Shown: piece after piece, positions 1 to 9,297 of the stretch
How positions within the stretch are numbered: the first letter of the stretch is position 1
Layout: the number at the start of each line of letters is the position of its first letter
Assembly (NCBI GenBank): GCA_021773035.1
Contig: JAJFKU010000038.1
Span: forward strand, 62,001-126,000
Length of the DNA stretch: 64,000 nt
Source of the DNA: Woeseiaceae bacterium
Lineage (GTDB): Bacteria > Pseudomonadota > Gammaproteobacteria > Steroidobacterales > Woeseiaceae
Direction: 5' to 3'
The notes under the pieces: generated by a model
What the model was told of the DNA's origin: nothing
The model's database searches: none
The model's input: the letters and a program-made list of their open reading frames with translations, nothing else
Program-made: the position numbers and the translations under genes

Positions 1-216
1 ATCAGTGGCAGTAATAAGCACGAGAATATTGGCATCTTCCGGTTTTGTTTCCGTCACCGGAGCATCCGGACGATTAACGTCGATGCCCGTTTCCTTGATG
101 AAGGACGCCGTTACAATGAAGAAGATAAGCATGATGAACACGACATCGAGCATCGGCGTGAGATTAATCTCATCGCTATCCTCCGCTTGCCCCATTGAGA
201 GGTTTGTCTTGCGCAT
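1..216 (-). CDS. exbD: ExbD/TolR-family biopolymer transporter, 3' part outside window
   Basis: The first 72 codons of an ExbD-type protein are present; the rest lies beyond the left edge. ExbD is the single-span partner of ExbB in the inner-membrane proton channel that drives TonB. The N-terminus MRKTNLSMGQAEDSDEINLT is followed by PMLDVVFIMLIFFIVTASF, which holds the family's one membrane helix and its conserved proton-carrying Asp (LDVVFI). The start at 216 has GGAG a few bases upstream. It is the distal member of a run DUF3450 - long ExbB - ExbB - ExbD, nine bases after exbB. TonB and a TPR protein usually follow in this operon type but would be outside the window. Family assignment is firm; the transported substrate cannot be read. 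Confidence 0.93.
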   Translation of the reverse strand, partial: MRKTNLSMGQAEDSDEINLTPMLDVVFIMLIFFIVTASFIKETGIDVNRPDAPVTETKPEDANILVLITATD

Positions 217-225
217 GATTCGCTC

Positions 226-753
226 CTAATGGTCCATCGTCAGCGAGTCTTCGAGGAACTCGACTTCACGAGCCGCTTTACGGCTTAATAATGTGACCAG
301 CAAAACCCCGGATAGTGCCCCGACCATACCGGCCATAGTGGGCACCGTGGCCTGAGAAACGCCGGCAGCCATAGCCCGTACGTTGCCGGACCCTGATACT
401 GCCATCACCTGGAAAACGCTGATCATGCCTGTCACCGTACCCAGCAGGCCGAGTAGCGGACACAAAGCAACCAGGGTCTGGATGAGGTTGATCCCCTTGC
501 TCGATGCCGCATCGAAACGCGAGATCATTAACTCGCGAATCTGATGAGCGGCCCAGGAGCGGCGTTCGCTGCGAGATTCCCACTGGTCATGAATCTGCCG
601 TGACATGCTTTTCATTGATGAGCGAAAAAACATGATCCGCTCGACGATCAGCACCCACATCAGGAAGATGGTCACTGCAATGGCCCGTAATACCGGGCCA
701 CCCAGACTCATGAAATCTCTAATGGCTTCAAAACTATCAACAAGCCAAAACAT
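226..753 (-). CDS. exbB: MotA/TolQ/ExbB proton channel protein (short ExbB)
   Basis: This 175-residue protein has the ExbB/TolQ topology: one N-terminal helix (about residues 19-40), a cytoplasmic stretch, then two helices (about 92-120 and 138-160). The diagnostic LLGTVTGMI motif lies in the second helix and TVPTMAGMVGALSG in the third. With ExbD it makes the proton-motive-force-driven stator that energises TonB. The start is preceded by AAAGGAG at good spacing. It lies 17 bases downstream of a longer ExbB paralogue, so the operon encodes two ExbB-family proteins, as in TonB2/TtpC-type systems of Vibrio. That comparison is family knowledge; the operon's receptor is not identified by sequence. 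Confidence 0.93.
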   Translation of the reverse strand: MFWLVDSFEAIRDFMSLGGPVLRAIAVTIFLMWVLIVERIMFFRSSMKSMSRQIHDQWESRSERRSWAAHQIRELMISRFDAASSKGINLIQTLVALCPLLGLLGTVTGMISVFQVMAVSGSGNVRAMAAGVSQATVPTMAGMVGALSGVLLVTLLSRKAAREVEFLEDSLTMDH

Positions 754-770
754 GATTACTCCTTTCGGCC

Positions 771-2135
771 TTAGCCATTCCGTTCAGAGTGTTCGGCAAC
801 GAGGCCAGCGCTCTGCGACTGCAGGATATTGATTATCTTGCGGCTTTGTCCGCTAACAACCGTGTGCAGCAATACCATCGGAATTGCGACTACGAGACCG
901 AGTACCGTGGTCATGAGTGCCTGCGAAATACCGCCGGCCATCATCTTCGGATCACCGGCACCGTACAACGTGATGACCTGGAAGGTCTTGATCATGCCGG
1001 TAACCGTACCGAGCAGACCCATCAGCGGTGCAACTGCCGAAACCACCTTGATGAAAAGCAGACCCTTGGTCAGCCCCGGCATTTCCTTGAGTGCCGCTTC
1101 GCTCAGTTTCAGCTCAATCGTCTCCGTGTCAGCGCCCCGGTTACTTTCGTAAGCGGCAAGAACCCGACCCAGCGGATTGTCTGTGCTGGCCGTTTCACGT
1201 TTCAGTTGAGCTGCAACTCTGCGGCTGTCTCCTGACAGGCCAACCCAGCGCCAGATCGCGATCAGCAAACCCACCAAGCCGAGGGCGATGATGCAGTAAC
1301 CGACGATGCCGCCCTGCTCAATACGATCCTTAATAGTGGGCGATTCAACGAGCAGGCCGAGAATACCGCCTCGCGTGCCGTCAATGCCGAAGGTAACCAC
1401 GCCTGACTCAGCATCCATCATGTTGCCGGCAGTGCCGGAGAAGCGGCCTTCAGGCTGACGCTGCAGTTCGGAAACCGTGCCTTCTTTCGGGTCGTACTCG
1501 AGATAGCCGTTCTCCGAAACGATGTTGAACGCACCGACGCGAACCATCTCCACTTCCTCTTGTTCCCCGTCGGCCTTGGTCACGAGGTGAGTAAATCGAA
1601 CGACGCGTCCGGACTCATTCACTTCACGGTGTAGTTCGAACCAGAGCCGTTCGATGTCCTCAATCGACGCCAGGCTGTTTGCGCCCGCCATCTTGTTGCC
1701 GAGTTCAACAAGAAACTCGCCGCGGTCAGGGTACTGGATGTTGGTCAGCGACTCGCTGAAACGTCCCTGGGTATCACCCGAAACCGTTTGCAACTGCCCG
1801 AAGAGTTCCTTCAAAGCGCCGAGGCGTTCGTCGAGAGCTGCTTTCGCCGTAATGATGCGCTGCTGATTCTGCTCAAACTGCTGCTCGAGATTAGCGCTGG
1901 CATTTTCCTGACGGGTACGCTCTGCGCGCGCCTGATTGAGCAATGACTGCTGATTGTTTCGAGCTTGTGCAAACTCGGATTCGCGTTGACGCGCTTCCTG
2001 TGAATCGCGGGCCTGGCCCTGTTCGATGAGTCGCAGCAGTTCGGACATGCTGGCGGCACCGCCATCCTGTGCGTTAACTGACGTGAATCCGAGGCTCAGG
2101 AGTCCTGCGGCAATAATGAGTGTTATGCGTTTCAT
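771..2135 (-). CDS. Long MotA/TolQ/ExbB-family protein with periplasmic coiled-coil domain (TtpC-like)
   Basis: The protein has 454 residues, far longer than a plain ExbB. It has a signal peptide (MKRITLIIAAGLLSLGFTSV then NAQ), a Gln/Glu/Arg-rich heptad region at about residues 30-115 that should form a coiled coil, a periplasmic segment, and a C-terminal ExbB core with helices near 268-290, 365-392 and 405-430. The core holds LMGLLGTVTGMIKTFQ, the ExbB signature. Similar proteins (TtpC type) are needed for TonB2-dependent uptake in Vibrio; the role here is inferred from that likeness and from context. Its stop abuts the DUF3450 gene upstream with no gap, implying translational coupling. Confidence 0.88.
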   Translation of the reverse strand: MKRITLIIAAGLLSLGFTSVNAQDGGAASMSELLRLIEQGQARDSQEARQRESEFAQARNNQQSLLNQARAERTRQENASANLEQQFEQNQQRIITAKAALDERLGALKELFGQLQTVSGDTQGRFSESLTNIQYPDRGEFLVELGNKMAGANSLASIEDIERLWFELHREVNESGRVVRFTHLVTKADGEQEEVEMVRVGAFNIVSENGYLEYDPKEGTVSELQRQPEGRFSGTAGNMMDAESGVVTFGIDGTRGGILGLLVESPTIKDRIEQGGIVGYCIIALGLVGLLIAIWRWVGLSGDSRRVAAQLKRETASTDNPLGRVLAAYESNRGADTETIELKLSEAALKEMPGLTKGLLFIKVVSAVAPLMGLLGTVTGMIKTFQVITLYGAGDPKMMAGGISQALMTTVLGLVVAIPMVLLHTVVSGQSRKIINILQSQSAGLVAEHSERNG

Positions 2136-2915
2136 TTACGCGCCCTCCGCTGCAGGAACCGGGACATTGATGAGTTCTGGCGCAATCAGATCTCTCGATA
2201 TGCGCAAACCCTTTCGAACTTCGTTACGTGCTGAATTATCGATTACCCACTCACGCGCTGCGTTATCCCAGCGGCCGGTGATCTTCGAATCGTCGGACTG
2301 GAAGTACAGACCGATTCGGCCAACCCGCAACATATTGAAGGACCTTGTCGCACCTTCAATGGTCAGGGACTGCTTATAGTCCTCATTGGATGAGCCATAG
2401 TCGTTTTCGATCTGGTAGGCCTCCATGACCTTCCTGAATTTCTCCGCAACACTGACATCGGAGCGGGACATGATGTCCTTCAGGTTGCTCACGCGATTGG
2501 TGCGCTCATCCATCAGGAACGGAATATCCAGATTGATGGACTGCTCAAGCGCGTCGATCATCCGCTCCATCAGCGGGAAAATCTGTCGATTGATAACGTC
2601 GACCTGATCCATGGACAGACTAATGTCTTCCAGCGTAGCTGTCTGACCTTCAACCTGTGCTCTCATTAGCCGGTTGTAGACTTTCAGCCCGTCGATTTCC
2701 TTATTGATAGCCCTGTACTGGTCCTCAAGGGAACGCGTACCTTCAACGATACTGTTGATTCGCTCCTGAGATTGTTGAGCCAGATTCAATCGGCGTTGAT
2801 CAGCTTGAAGAACCTGATCGACGGATTGAGCGAAAACGCTGCCGGAAATAGCTAAAACCAAAGCTGTAAGAAAAACCGTGGTTGTGCGCCGACTGCTGCT
2901 AATGCACCGTTTCAT
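2136..2915 (-). CDS. DUF3450 family periplasmic protein of TonB operon
   Basis: This 259-residue protein has an N-terminal signal peptide (basic start then FLTALVLAISGSVFA) and a long alpha-helical, Gln/Glu-rich region over about residues 30-130 likely to be coiled coil. The pattern and position match the DUF3450 family, which is encoded first in operons with a long ExbB, ExbB, ExbD, TonB and a TPR protein. It is probably a periplasmic accessory of the energy-transducing complex; no enzymatic motif is visible. It is the promoter-proximal gene, immediately followed by the long ExbB gene. The family name rests on overall pattern and synteny rather than a single decisive motif. Confidence 0.82.
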   Translation of the reverse strand: MKRCISSSRRTTTVFLTALVLAISGSVFAQSVDQVLQADQRRLNLAQQSQERINSIVEGTRSLEDQYRAINKEIDGLKVYNRLMRAQVEGQTATLEDISLSMDQVDVINRQIFPLMERMIDALEQSINLDIPFLMDERTNRVSNLKDIMSRSDVSVAEKFRKVMEAYQIENDYGSSNEDYKQSLTIEGATRSFNMLRVGRIGLYFQSDDSKITGRWDNAAREWVIDNSARNEVRKGLRISRDLIAPELINVPVPAAEGA

Positions 2916-3459
2916 GAACGCTCCTTAAAGGTCGTATGTTGTTATTAGTAACGATGGAGAGGGATGCAACGTATCGTTGAATACATGCACAAATGAAAAC
3001 CGGCAACGCAGAATGCGTTCCCAAATGCGCACGCGGCCCTCTCCACCTTCGCCGCGCGGCGATGAAATTTTCGGAACCTTTGTTCTCTCTATTCAATCCT
3101 GGCTTCCTCAGACTTCCCGCCTGAGATTCCCCGCCATTTTTTCTATTAATTTTATTGGTCCCCGATACTCTGTGGCCAAGAATACCACATGGTTTGTATA
3201 TCGCCAGCCCAACATCTACATAACATTTGGGACTATTATTTTTGTCAGCCACAGCGACTTTTATCCTCCGCTGCGCTACTGCATGAGAAAAAAGTGCAGC
3301 CGCGAATTGAGGTCCTGCTTTCGGCGCTTTTTTGCAACCTATATATGAGGTGTCTTGGTAAGCATAGCTCAAACGCCGTAAATCAGTTTTTAATTAAGTA
3401 GTTATATTTACTTTTTCAAGCATTTTCTTTAGTAACAGCCGTAACTTATTATGCAATGG
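2916..3459. other. Intergenic region between divergent exb and ilvC-leu operons
   Basis: About 540 bases without a convincing gene. Open frames here on both strands lack family resemblance and have a Cys/Arg/Ser-rich composition typical of non-coding sequence. It should hold the promoter of the minus-strand exb operon, but no confident -35/-10 pair was seen. A short inverted repeat, AACGCA-gaa-TGCGTT, lies at 3005-3019, about 90 bases upstream of the DUF3450 start, and could be an operator. The segment nearest the leu operon is AT-rich. Confidence 0.6.
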
Positions 3460-3488
3460 TTGACATCATAGAACCCTTACAACATTAT
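3460..3488 (+). promoter_or_regulatory. Sigma-70 promoter of the ilvC-leu operon
   Basis: A perfect -35 TTGACA at 3460-3465, a 17-base spacer and CATTAT at 3483-3488 make a strong sigma-70 promoter. Transcription would begin near 3494-3497, at or just before the ATG of the leader peptide, so that ORF would be leaderless or nearly so. Confidence 0.8.
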
Positions 3489-3496
3489 TCGGCGCT

Positions 3497-3562
3497 ATGA
3501 CTGCTACACAAATACTCGTGCTTCGACTTAGCCTGCTCCTTATCGGGAGGCAAAGCGGGTAG
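3497..3562 (+). CDS. Branched-chain amino acid leader peptide (leu/ilv attenuator)
   Basis: A 21-residue ORF, MTATQILVLRLSLLLIGRQS then G and TAG, too short for usual gene calling. Residues 6-16 contain nine Leu, Ile or Val residues out of eleven, the hallmark of a control peptide for attenuation of branched-chain biosynthesis. It is followed 25 bases later by a rho-independent terminator and then by ilvC-leuACDB, the enzymes it would regulate. No Shine-Dalgarno is seen and the promoter places the transcript start almost on the ATG. The GCGGG near its end (3555-3559) can pair with CCCGC of the terminator's left arm (3592-3596), a possible antiterminator. Composition and position are directly visible; the mechanism is inferred from known leu/ilv leaders. 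Confidence 0.85.
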   Translation: MTATQILVLRLSLLLIGRQSG

Positions 3563-3587
3563 CGCGTATCCAGTCACCGGACAACGT

Positions 3588-3623
3588 AAACCCCGCATCC
3601 AAACGGATAGTGGGGTTTTTTTT
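3588..3623 (+). terminator. Attenuator terminator upstream of ilvC
   Basis: AAACCCC at 3588-3594 pairs with GGGGTTT, and an inner ATCC/GGAT pair closes an AAAC loop; eight T follow (3616-3623). This is a classic rho-independent terminator between the leader peptide and ilvC, so it should act as the attenuator of the operon. Confidence 0.9.
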
Positions 3624-3653
3624 AGCTTCGTTTACAGGCTTTAAGGACAAATC

Positions 3654-4640
3654 ATGCAAATTTATTCAGAAACCGATGTTGATGTTTCCTGTCTCGCCGA
3701 TCGTCAGGTCACGATACTGGGTTACGGCAGTCAGGGTCGAGCCCATGCTTTAAACCTGAAGGACAGTGGCTTTAATGTCGTTGTCGGGCTGCGAGCCGCT
3801 GGTGCAAGCTGGCCGGTCGCGGAAGCCGATGGATTGACCGTTCAGGAGCCGAATCAGGCGGTCAAAGGCGCCGCAATCGTCATGTTCCTGACGCCGGACA
3901 TGGTGCAAAAAGAGCTTTACCAGTCGGTTGTTGACGACATCGACGACGGTGCGATGCTGATGTTCGCGCACGGGCTCGCCATCCACTATCGGCAGATCGA
4001 ACCGCGCCCCGACCTGGATGTGGCGCTTATCGCGCCCAAAGGCCCCGGGGGACTGGTACGCCGCCAATACGAGGAAGGTCATGGCGTACCGTGCCTGGTC
4101 GCGGTACATCAGGACGCCACGGGCAATGCACTGAAGACGGCACTCGCCTACTCCGCCGGAATCGGGGGCGCACGCGCTGGCGTCATTGAGACAACGTTTG
4201 CCGAGGAAACGGAAACGGATCTGTTTGGCGAGCAGGCAGTGCTCTGTGGCGGTGCTACCGAACTCATCGTTGCCGGTTTCGAGACGCTGGTTGAGGCAGG
4301 CTATCAGCCCGAGGTCGCCTATTTCGAGGTGATGCACGAACTGAAACTGATCGTCGACCTGCTGCACGAAGGTGGACTGCGAAAAATGCACAAGTTCATC
4401 AGCGATACCGCGGCCTGGGGAGACATGGTTAGCGGCCCGCGCGTTGTCAACGAGTCTTCACGCGCCGCCATGAAAGCCGTATTGACCGATATTCAGGACG
4501 GTACTTTCGCACGTAACTGGATCGCGGAAAACGAAAACGGAATGCCCGAGTTCAAGCGCATGATGCAAGCGGATCTCGACCACCCCATCGAGAAGGTCGG
4601 CGCCGAGTTGCGCGCCCGAATGGATTGGCTGGAAGAATAA
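3654..4640 (+). CDS. ilvC: Ketol-acid reductoisomerase (class I)
   Basis: IlvC converts acetolactate or acetohydroxybutyrate to the dihydroxy-acids of the valine, leucine and isoleucine pathways, using NADPH and Mg2+. The 328-residue length fits class I. The Rossmann loop GYGSQG lies at residues 23-28, [13 protein letters not shown] follows in the middle, and the acidic metal-binding stretch [10 protein letters not shown] and [13 protein letters not shown] lie in the C-terminal knotted domain. The start has AAGGA upstream. It is the first structural gene after the attenuator and is 30 bases from leuA, so isoleucine/valine and leucine synthesis share one transcript; ilvD is found separately at 24.3-26.0 kb. 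Large and small acetolactate synthase genes are not in the window. Confidence 0.97.
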   Translation: MQIYSETDVDVSCLADRQVTILGYGSQGRAHALNLKDSGFNVVVGLRAAGASWPVAEADGLTVQEPNQAVKGAAIVMFLTPDMVQKELYQSVVDDIDDGAMLMFAHGLAIHYRQIEPRPDLDVALIAPKGPGGLVRRQYEEGHGVPCLVAVHQDATGNALKTALAYSAGIGGARAGVIETTFAEETETDLFGEQAVLCGGATELIVAGFETLVEAGYQPEVAYFEVMHELKLIVDLLHEGGLRKMHKFISDTAAWGDMVSGPRVVNESSRAAMKAVLTDIQDGTFARNWIAENENGMPEFKRMMQADLDHPIEKVGAELRARMDWLEE

Positions 4641-4670
4641 ACGACACTGAAATAACCGAGGATTAGAACG

Positions 4671-6248
4671 ATGTCAGACGATAGTTCAAGCAACCGGATA
4701 CGCATTTTTGACACTACGCTGCGGGACGGAGAACAGGCTCCGGGTTGCAGCATGACGCTTGGCGAGAAGCTTCGCGTGGCAAAAGCGCTATCGGAGCTTA
4801 ACGTCGACATCATTGAAGCGGGCTTCCCGGCGGCATCGCCGGGTGATTTTGAGTCGGTAAAGGCAATCGCCGACCGTAATTTCGGCCCAATAATCTGCGG
4901 GCTGGCGCGCTGTAACGCCGCAGACATTGAAAAAGTCCATGCTGCGGTGAAGGGTGCCGAAAAACACCGCATCCATGTTTTCGTTGCCACCAGCGCTATT
5001 CATCGTGAGCACAAGCTCAAGATGGCGAAGGAGGAAATCATCAAGAGCGCTGTCGGCGCCATCAAGATGGCGCGCGAGTTATGTGACGACGTTGAGTTTT
5101 CTCCCGAAGACGCTTCGCGCACCGAGCTATCCTATCTGGCCGAGGTCGTATCCGCCGCTATCGAGGCCGGCGCGACTACCGTCAACGTACCTGACACGGT
5201 CGGATATACCGTTCCCGCGGAATTCGATCGTTTGTTTCGATATCTGCGCGAGCATGTGCAGCGGATCGATGAAATCACTCTCAGCGTACACTGCCACAAC
5301 GACCTCGGCATGGCCGTTGCTAACAGCCTCGCTGCCGTCGGTGCCGGTGCACGGCAGATCGAATGCACGATCAACGGTATCGGCGAACGTGCAGGAAATT
5401 GCAGTCTCGAAGAGGTTGTTATGGCTGTGAAAACGCGCGCTGAGTTCTTCGGACTCGCAACCGACATCGATACGACACGCCTCTATCCGACATCGAGGCT
5501 GGTCTCCAGTATTACGGGAATGCACCCTCCGCGTAACAAGGCGATCGTTGGGGAAAACGCTTTCGCACACGAGGCAGGTATTCATCAGCACGGTATGCTG
5601 CAACATGCGTCGACCTACGAAATCATGAAGCCTGAAGATGTCGGCCTCAGTAACTCAAACCTGGTGCTTGGGAAACACAGTGGCCGGCACGCGTTTCGTG
5701 AGCGCGTTAACGAACTCGGTTTCGATCTCGACGACTTTGAAACCAACCGGGCGTTCCAGGAATTCAAGAAACTGGCGGATAAGAAAAAGGATGTTTATGA
5801 CGGCGACATCGAGTCGATCATCATGAACACCGAAAGCGCGAGCGCGGGCCCCTGGACGCTGAAATCGCTCGAAGTGCAGACACTGACCGACGAACCGGCG
5901 ACTGCGACGGTGAATCTGCTGGGTGACGACGGCGTCGAGTTATCGCAATCGGCCCGCGGAGACGGTCCGATTGCCGCCGCTTTTCAGGCATTGGAGCAGG
6001 CAACGGGTGTCGCCATGGTTTTGAAGAATTTCGAACTACACAGTGCTTCGATCGGCGAAGACGCGCAAGGCGAAGTAACAGTCACTGTTGAGATTGACGG
6101 CCAGAGTTTCCGCGGGCAAGGCGTGAGTGTCGATATTGTCGAGGCCGGCAGTCGCGCGTGCCTCGAGGTCATGAATCGCACATTGCGCCGGCGCGCTCGC
6201 GGCGAGGGCTCCACAGACAACTCGCAGTCAGCACATGCATCAGTCTAA
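4671..6248 (+). CDS. leuA: 2-isopropylmalate synthase
   Basis: LeuA condenses acetyl-CoA with 2-ketoisovalerate, the committed step to leucine. The 525-residue protein begins its TIM barrel with [13 protein letters not shown] (about residues 13-25), which carries catalytic Arg and metal-binding Asp, and has the HxH metal site in [11 protein letters not shown] near residue 205. [15 protein letters not shown] and HEAGIHQHG are further family motifs. The C-terminal 130 residues form the LeuA allosteric domain that senses leucine. A GAGGA site precedes the ATG. Its 3' end overlaps leuC by 14 bases, suggesting coupled translation. Confidence 0.97.
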   Translation: MSDDSSSNRIRIFDTTLRDGEQAPGCSMTLGEKLRVAKALSELNVDIIEAGFPAASPGDFESVKAIADRNFGPIICGLARCNAADIEKVHAAVKGAEKHRIHVFVATSAIHREHKLKMAKEEIIKSAVGAIKMARELCDDVEFSPEDASRTELSYLAEVVSAAIEAGATTVNVPDTVGYTVPAEFDRLFRYLREHVQRIDEITLSVHCHNDLGMAVANSLAAVGAGARQIECTINGIGERAGNCSLEEVVMAVKTRAEFFGLATDIDTTRLYPTSRLVSSITGMHPPRNKAIVGENAFAHEAGIHQHGMLQHASTYEIMKPEDVGLSNSNLVLGKHSGRHAFRERVNELGFDLDDFETNRAFQEFKKLADKKKDVYDGDIESIIMNTESASAGPWTLKSLEVQTLTDEPATATVNLLGDDGVELSQSARGDGPIAAAFQALEQATGVAMVLKNFELHSASIGEDAQGEVTVTVEIDGQSFRGQGVSVDIVEAGSRACLEVMNRTLRRRARGEGSTDNSQSAHASV

Positions 6249-7650
6249 GCCCGGGACCCTCTTCGATAAGGTCTGGAACGATCACGTCGTCGTAGCCGAG
6301 AGCGCTGACACTCCCGCGATCCTGTACATCGACCTGCACATCATTCATGAAGTCACCACGCCGCAGGCATTCTCGCTGTTGCGAGAGAAAGGCCTGCCGG
6401 TTCGGCGCACCGACCTGATACTCGCGACAATGGATCACTCGACGCCGACAACACCGGTAACGACGTTCAAAGATCTCGAGGTTGCCGGTGAAGGGGCCGC
6501 CAGGCAGGTTCGACAGATGGAAGAAAACTGCAGGGAGTTCGGGATCGAACTGCTTGGCTTTGAATCGATCAACCGGGGCATCGTGCACGTGATCGGGCCC
6601 GAACTCGGCGCGACCCAACCGGGTAAAACGATCGTCTGTGGCGACAGCCACACGTCGACCCACGGCGCCCTCGGTGCCCTGGCGTTCGGCATCGGCACGA
6701 CCGAAGTCGGACATGTCCTGGCGACCCAATGCCTGTTGCAGCGGAAACCGAAGACCCTGGAAATATCGGTTTCCGGAACCTTGGCGCGCGGCGTCACTGC
6801 AAAAGACCTGGTCCTTGCGATTATTGGAAAAATTGGTGTCGACGGCGGCACCGAACATGTCATCGAGTACCGCGGCGACGCTATTTCGAGTCTCGACATG
6901 GATGCGCGCATGACAGTTTGCAACATGTCCATCGAAGCCGGGGCCCGTGCCGGAATGATTGCTCCAGACGAGACAACGTACGAGTTTTTGAGCGGCCGGC
7001 CGCGAGCACCGCAGGGTGCTGACTGGGACAAGGCAGTCGCACGCTGGGCTCAGCTGCGCAGCGATGACGGCGCCCATTTTGACCGCTCTGTATCGTTGTC
7101 CGCCAGCGAGCTGTCGCCGATGGTGACCTATGGTACGAATCCGGGGATGGTCATCGGCGTTAACGACGCAGTACCGGACCGAACTTCCGATCCAAGCTTT
7201 AGAAAGGCGCTCGACTACATGCAGATTGCCGCCGGCAAGCCGATGACTGAGTACGATGTCGACGTTGTGTTCGTCGGCAGCTGTACAAACTCGCGCCTGA
7301 CGGACCTGCAGGAGGCCGCTGATATCGTCAAAGGCCGCCAGGTCGCCGCCGGCGTGCGTATGCTGGTGGTGCCGGGGTCGCAGCAAATCAAAAAAGACGC
7401 CGAGGCTCTGGGGCTCGACAGGGTGTTTACAGCTGCCGGAGCCGAGTGGCGCGAGGCCGGCTGCTCTATGTGCATCGGCATGAACGGCGACACGGTCGCC
7501 AGGGGGCAGCTTTCCGTCAGCACCAGCAACCGCAATTTCGAAGGACGTCAGGGGGTCGGGTCACGAACGGTTCTCGCGAGTCCAATGACTGCCGCCGCAT
7601 CCGCGATACGGGGCAAAGTTGCAGACCCGCGCCCTTACCTGCAGGACTGA
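6235..7650 (+). CDS. leuC: 3-isopropylmalate dehydratase large subunit
   Basis: LeuC carries the [4Fe-4S] cluster of isopropylmalate isomerase, which converts 2- to 3-isopropylmalate together with LeuD. The 471-residue length is typical. The three cluster cysteines are visible in FVGSCTNSR and in GCSMCIGMN near the C-terminus. [20 protein letters not shown] is the usual aconitase-family substrate motif. The start overlaps the end of leuA, and leuD follows after three bases, so the two subunits are made from adjacent cistrons. Confidence 0.97.
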   Translation: MHQSKPGTLFDKVWNDHVVVAESADTPAILYIDLHIIHEVTTPQAFSLLREKGLPVRRTDLILATMDHSTPTTPVTTFKDLEVAGEGAARQVRQMEENCREFGIELLGFESINRGIVHVIGPELGATQPGKTIVCGDSHTSTHGALGALAFGIGTTEVGHVLATQCLLQRKPKTLEISVSGTLARGVTAKDLVLAIIGKIGVDGGTEHVIEYRGDAISSLDMDARMTVCNMSIEAGARAGMIAPDETTYEFLSGRPRAPQGADWDKAVARWAQLRSDDGAHFDRSVSLSASELSPMVTYGTNPGMVIGVNDAVPDRTSDPSFRKALDYMQIAAGKPMTEYDVDVVFVGSCTNSRLTDLQEAADIVKGRQVAAGVRMLVVPGSQQIKKDAEALGLDRVFTAAGAEWREAGCSMCIGMNGDTVARGQLSVSTSNRNFEGRQGVGSRTVLASPMTAAASAIRGKVADPRPYLQD

Positions 7651-7653
7651 GTC

Positions 7654-8238
7654 ATGAAAGCTATCAAAAAAATCGTGTCGCGAACCGTGGTAATGCCGAC
7701 CACCGATATTGACACCGACCAGATTATTCCGGCTCGTTTTCTGACGACAACGAGCCGTGAAGGTCTTGGCAGATTCGCATTCAACGATTTGCGTCGAGAC
7801 GCTGACGGCAACGACAATGAAGGCTTCGTATTGAATCGACCGGAAACACGTGGTTGCAACGTCCTCGTCGCTGGCAACAACTTCGGCTGCGGCTCATCGC
7901 GCGAACACGCACCGTGGGCCCTGCTCGACTATGGGTTCAAAGCGGTCATCAGCACCGAAATAGCAGACATTTTCAAAAATAACTCTCTGAAAAACGGACT
8001 CGTTCCGGTAGTAGTTACCGCCGATGTGCATCAGAACCTGCTCGCAAGACCTGGCACCGAAGTCGCTATCGATATCGAAACTCAGACACTGACCATCGAC
8101 GATGGGACGAGTATTGAGTTCCCGATGGACGGCTTCGCCCGCTATTGCCTTCTGCAAGGCGTTGATCAACTCGGCTTTATCCGGCAACAGATTGCCGCTA
8201 TCGAATCATTTGAGGAGCAACGCCCCTGGACGCCCTGA
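7654..8238 (+). CDS. leuD: 3-isopropylmalate dehydratase small subunit
   Basis: LeuD is the swivel-domain subunit that completes the isopropylmalate isomerase active site. The 194-residue protein shows the family motifs DTDQIIPARFL near residue 25 and NNFGCGSSREHAPWAL near residue 75, which contributes substrate-binding Ser-Arg. It is encoded immediately after leuC. Its last codons overlap the apparent CTG start of leuB by 13 bases, and the GAGGAG inside its 3' end (8212-8217) seems to be the ribosome-binding site of leuB. Confidence 0.96.
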   Translation: MKAIKKIVSRTVVMPTTDIDTDQIIPARFLTTTSREGLGRFAFNDLRRDADGNDNEGFVLNRPETRGCNVLVAGNNFGCGSSREHAPWALLDYGFKAVISTEIADIFKNNSLKNGLVPVVVTADVHQNLLARPGTEVAIDIETQTLTIDDGTSIEFPMDGFARYCLLQGVDQLGFIRQQIAAIESFEEQRPWTP

Positions 8239-9287
8239 TCACACTATTACCCGGCGACGGTATTGGGCCCGATGTCACTGCCAGCGCGCGGCTGGTTCTG
8301 AGCGTTGTTGCTGAAAAAGGTGGCCACGAATTTTCCTTCGATGAGCAACTGATCGGTGGCGCCGCTATCGACGCAAGCGGGGATCCCCTGCCCGCCCGGA
8401 CGGTAGCAAGCTGTGAGACCGCCGACGCTGTATTTCTTGGTGCGGTCGGTGGACCAAAATGGTCCGACCCAAACGCGTCCATACGCCCTGAACAGGGGCT
8501 GTTGAAGCTGCGATCGGTTCTCGGCGTCTATGCCAATATCCGGCCCGTTAAGGTCCTTCCTGAGCTGATTGAAGCCTCACCGCTCAAAGCAGAATTGCTG
8601 CACGGCGTCGATATGATCGTCGTACGGGAGTTAACCGGCGGTATTTATTTTGGAGAGAAGACCCGCGACGAATCATCTGCCAGCGATCTGTGCACCTATA
8701 CCGTCGCCGAAATCGAACGCATTGTTCGCGTAGCCGCCAAGCTTGCCGGCGAGCGCGGTGGGCGGCTGTGTTCGGTCGACAAGGCGAACGTGCTGGAAAC
8801 ATCGCGACTCTGGCGTGACGTCACGAATCGCATCATGGCTGCAGAGTTTGCTGCCATTGACGTCGAGACCCTGTTGGTCGACGCGGCGGCAATGCATCTG
8901 CTCAGCCGTCCTGCTGAGTTTGATGTCATCGTGACAGAAAACATGTTTGGCGATATTCTGACGGACGAAGCGTCGATGCTGGCCGGATCCCTGGGTATGT
9001 TGCCATCAGCATCGCTGGGCGACGGGTCCGCGGGGCTCTATGAGCCGATACATGGTTCCGCGCCGGACATCGCCGGCCTCGGCATCGCCAATCCCTGCGC
9101 GGCGATAGCGAGCGGCGCCCTGCTCCTGCGTCATAGCCTCGGGCTTCATGAAGAAGCCGCTGCGATTGAAACGGCGATCGCCGCTGCAATAGCAGGCGGT
9201 GCGAGAACGGCCGACATCGTTGCCACCGGCGACGAGGCAATTTCGACGGACGAAATGACCGCCGAAATCATTCGCTGCCTTAGCTGA
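8226..9287 (+). CDS. leuB: 3-isopropylmalate dehydrogenase, apparent CTG start
   Basis: LeuB oxidises and decarboxylates 3-isopropylmalate with NAD+ to 2-ketoisocaproate. The reading frame contains the full N-terminus (ITLLPGDGIGPDV, cofactor and fold motif) and LYEPIHGSAPDIAG near residue 280. No ATG, GTG or TTG lies between the in-frame stop at 8211-8213 and residue 93; the first such codon is TTG at 8502, which would remove the whole first strand-helix region. The CTG at 8226 gives 353 residues, normal for LeuB, and sits 8 bases after GAGGAG (8212-8217). CTG is therefore the best start; ACG at 8220 is too close to the ribosome site. A base error turning ATG into CTG cannot be excluded. Confidence 0.92.
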   Translation: MDALITLLPGDGIGPDVTASARLVLSVVAEKGGHEFSFDEQLIGGAAIDASGDPLPARTVASCETADAVFLGAVGGPKWSDPNASIRPEQGLLKLRSVLGVYANIRPVKVLPELIEASPLKAELLHGVDMIVVRELTGGIYFGEKTRDESSASDLCTYTVAEIERIVRVAAKLAGERGGRLCSVDKANVLETSRLWRDVTNRIMAAEFAAIDVETLLVDAAAMHLLSRPAEFDVIVTENMFGDILTDEASMLAGSLGMLPSASLGDGSAGLYEPIHGSAPDIAGLGIANPCAAIASGALLLRHSLGLHEEAAAIETAIAAAIAGGARTADIVATGDEAISTDEMTAEIIRCLS

Positions 9288-9297
9288 CAGACACCGA

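Noticed and set aside
2899..3372. Long open frames on both strands in the exb-ilvC gap
   Set aside because: Composition is irregular, they overlap the DUF3450 start, and no motif is recognised.
8502..9287. leuB starting at TTG 8502
   Set aside because: This drops about 92 conserved residues including the GDGIGP motif, all of which are encoded in frame upstream.
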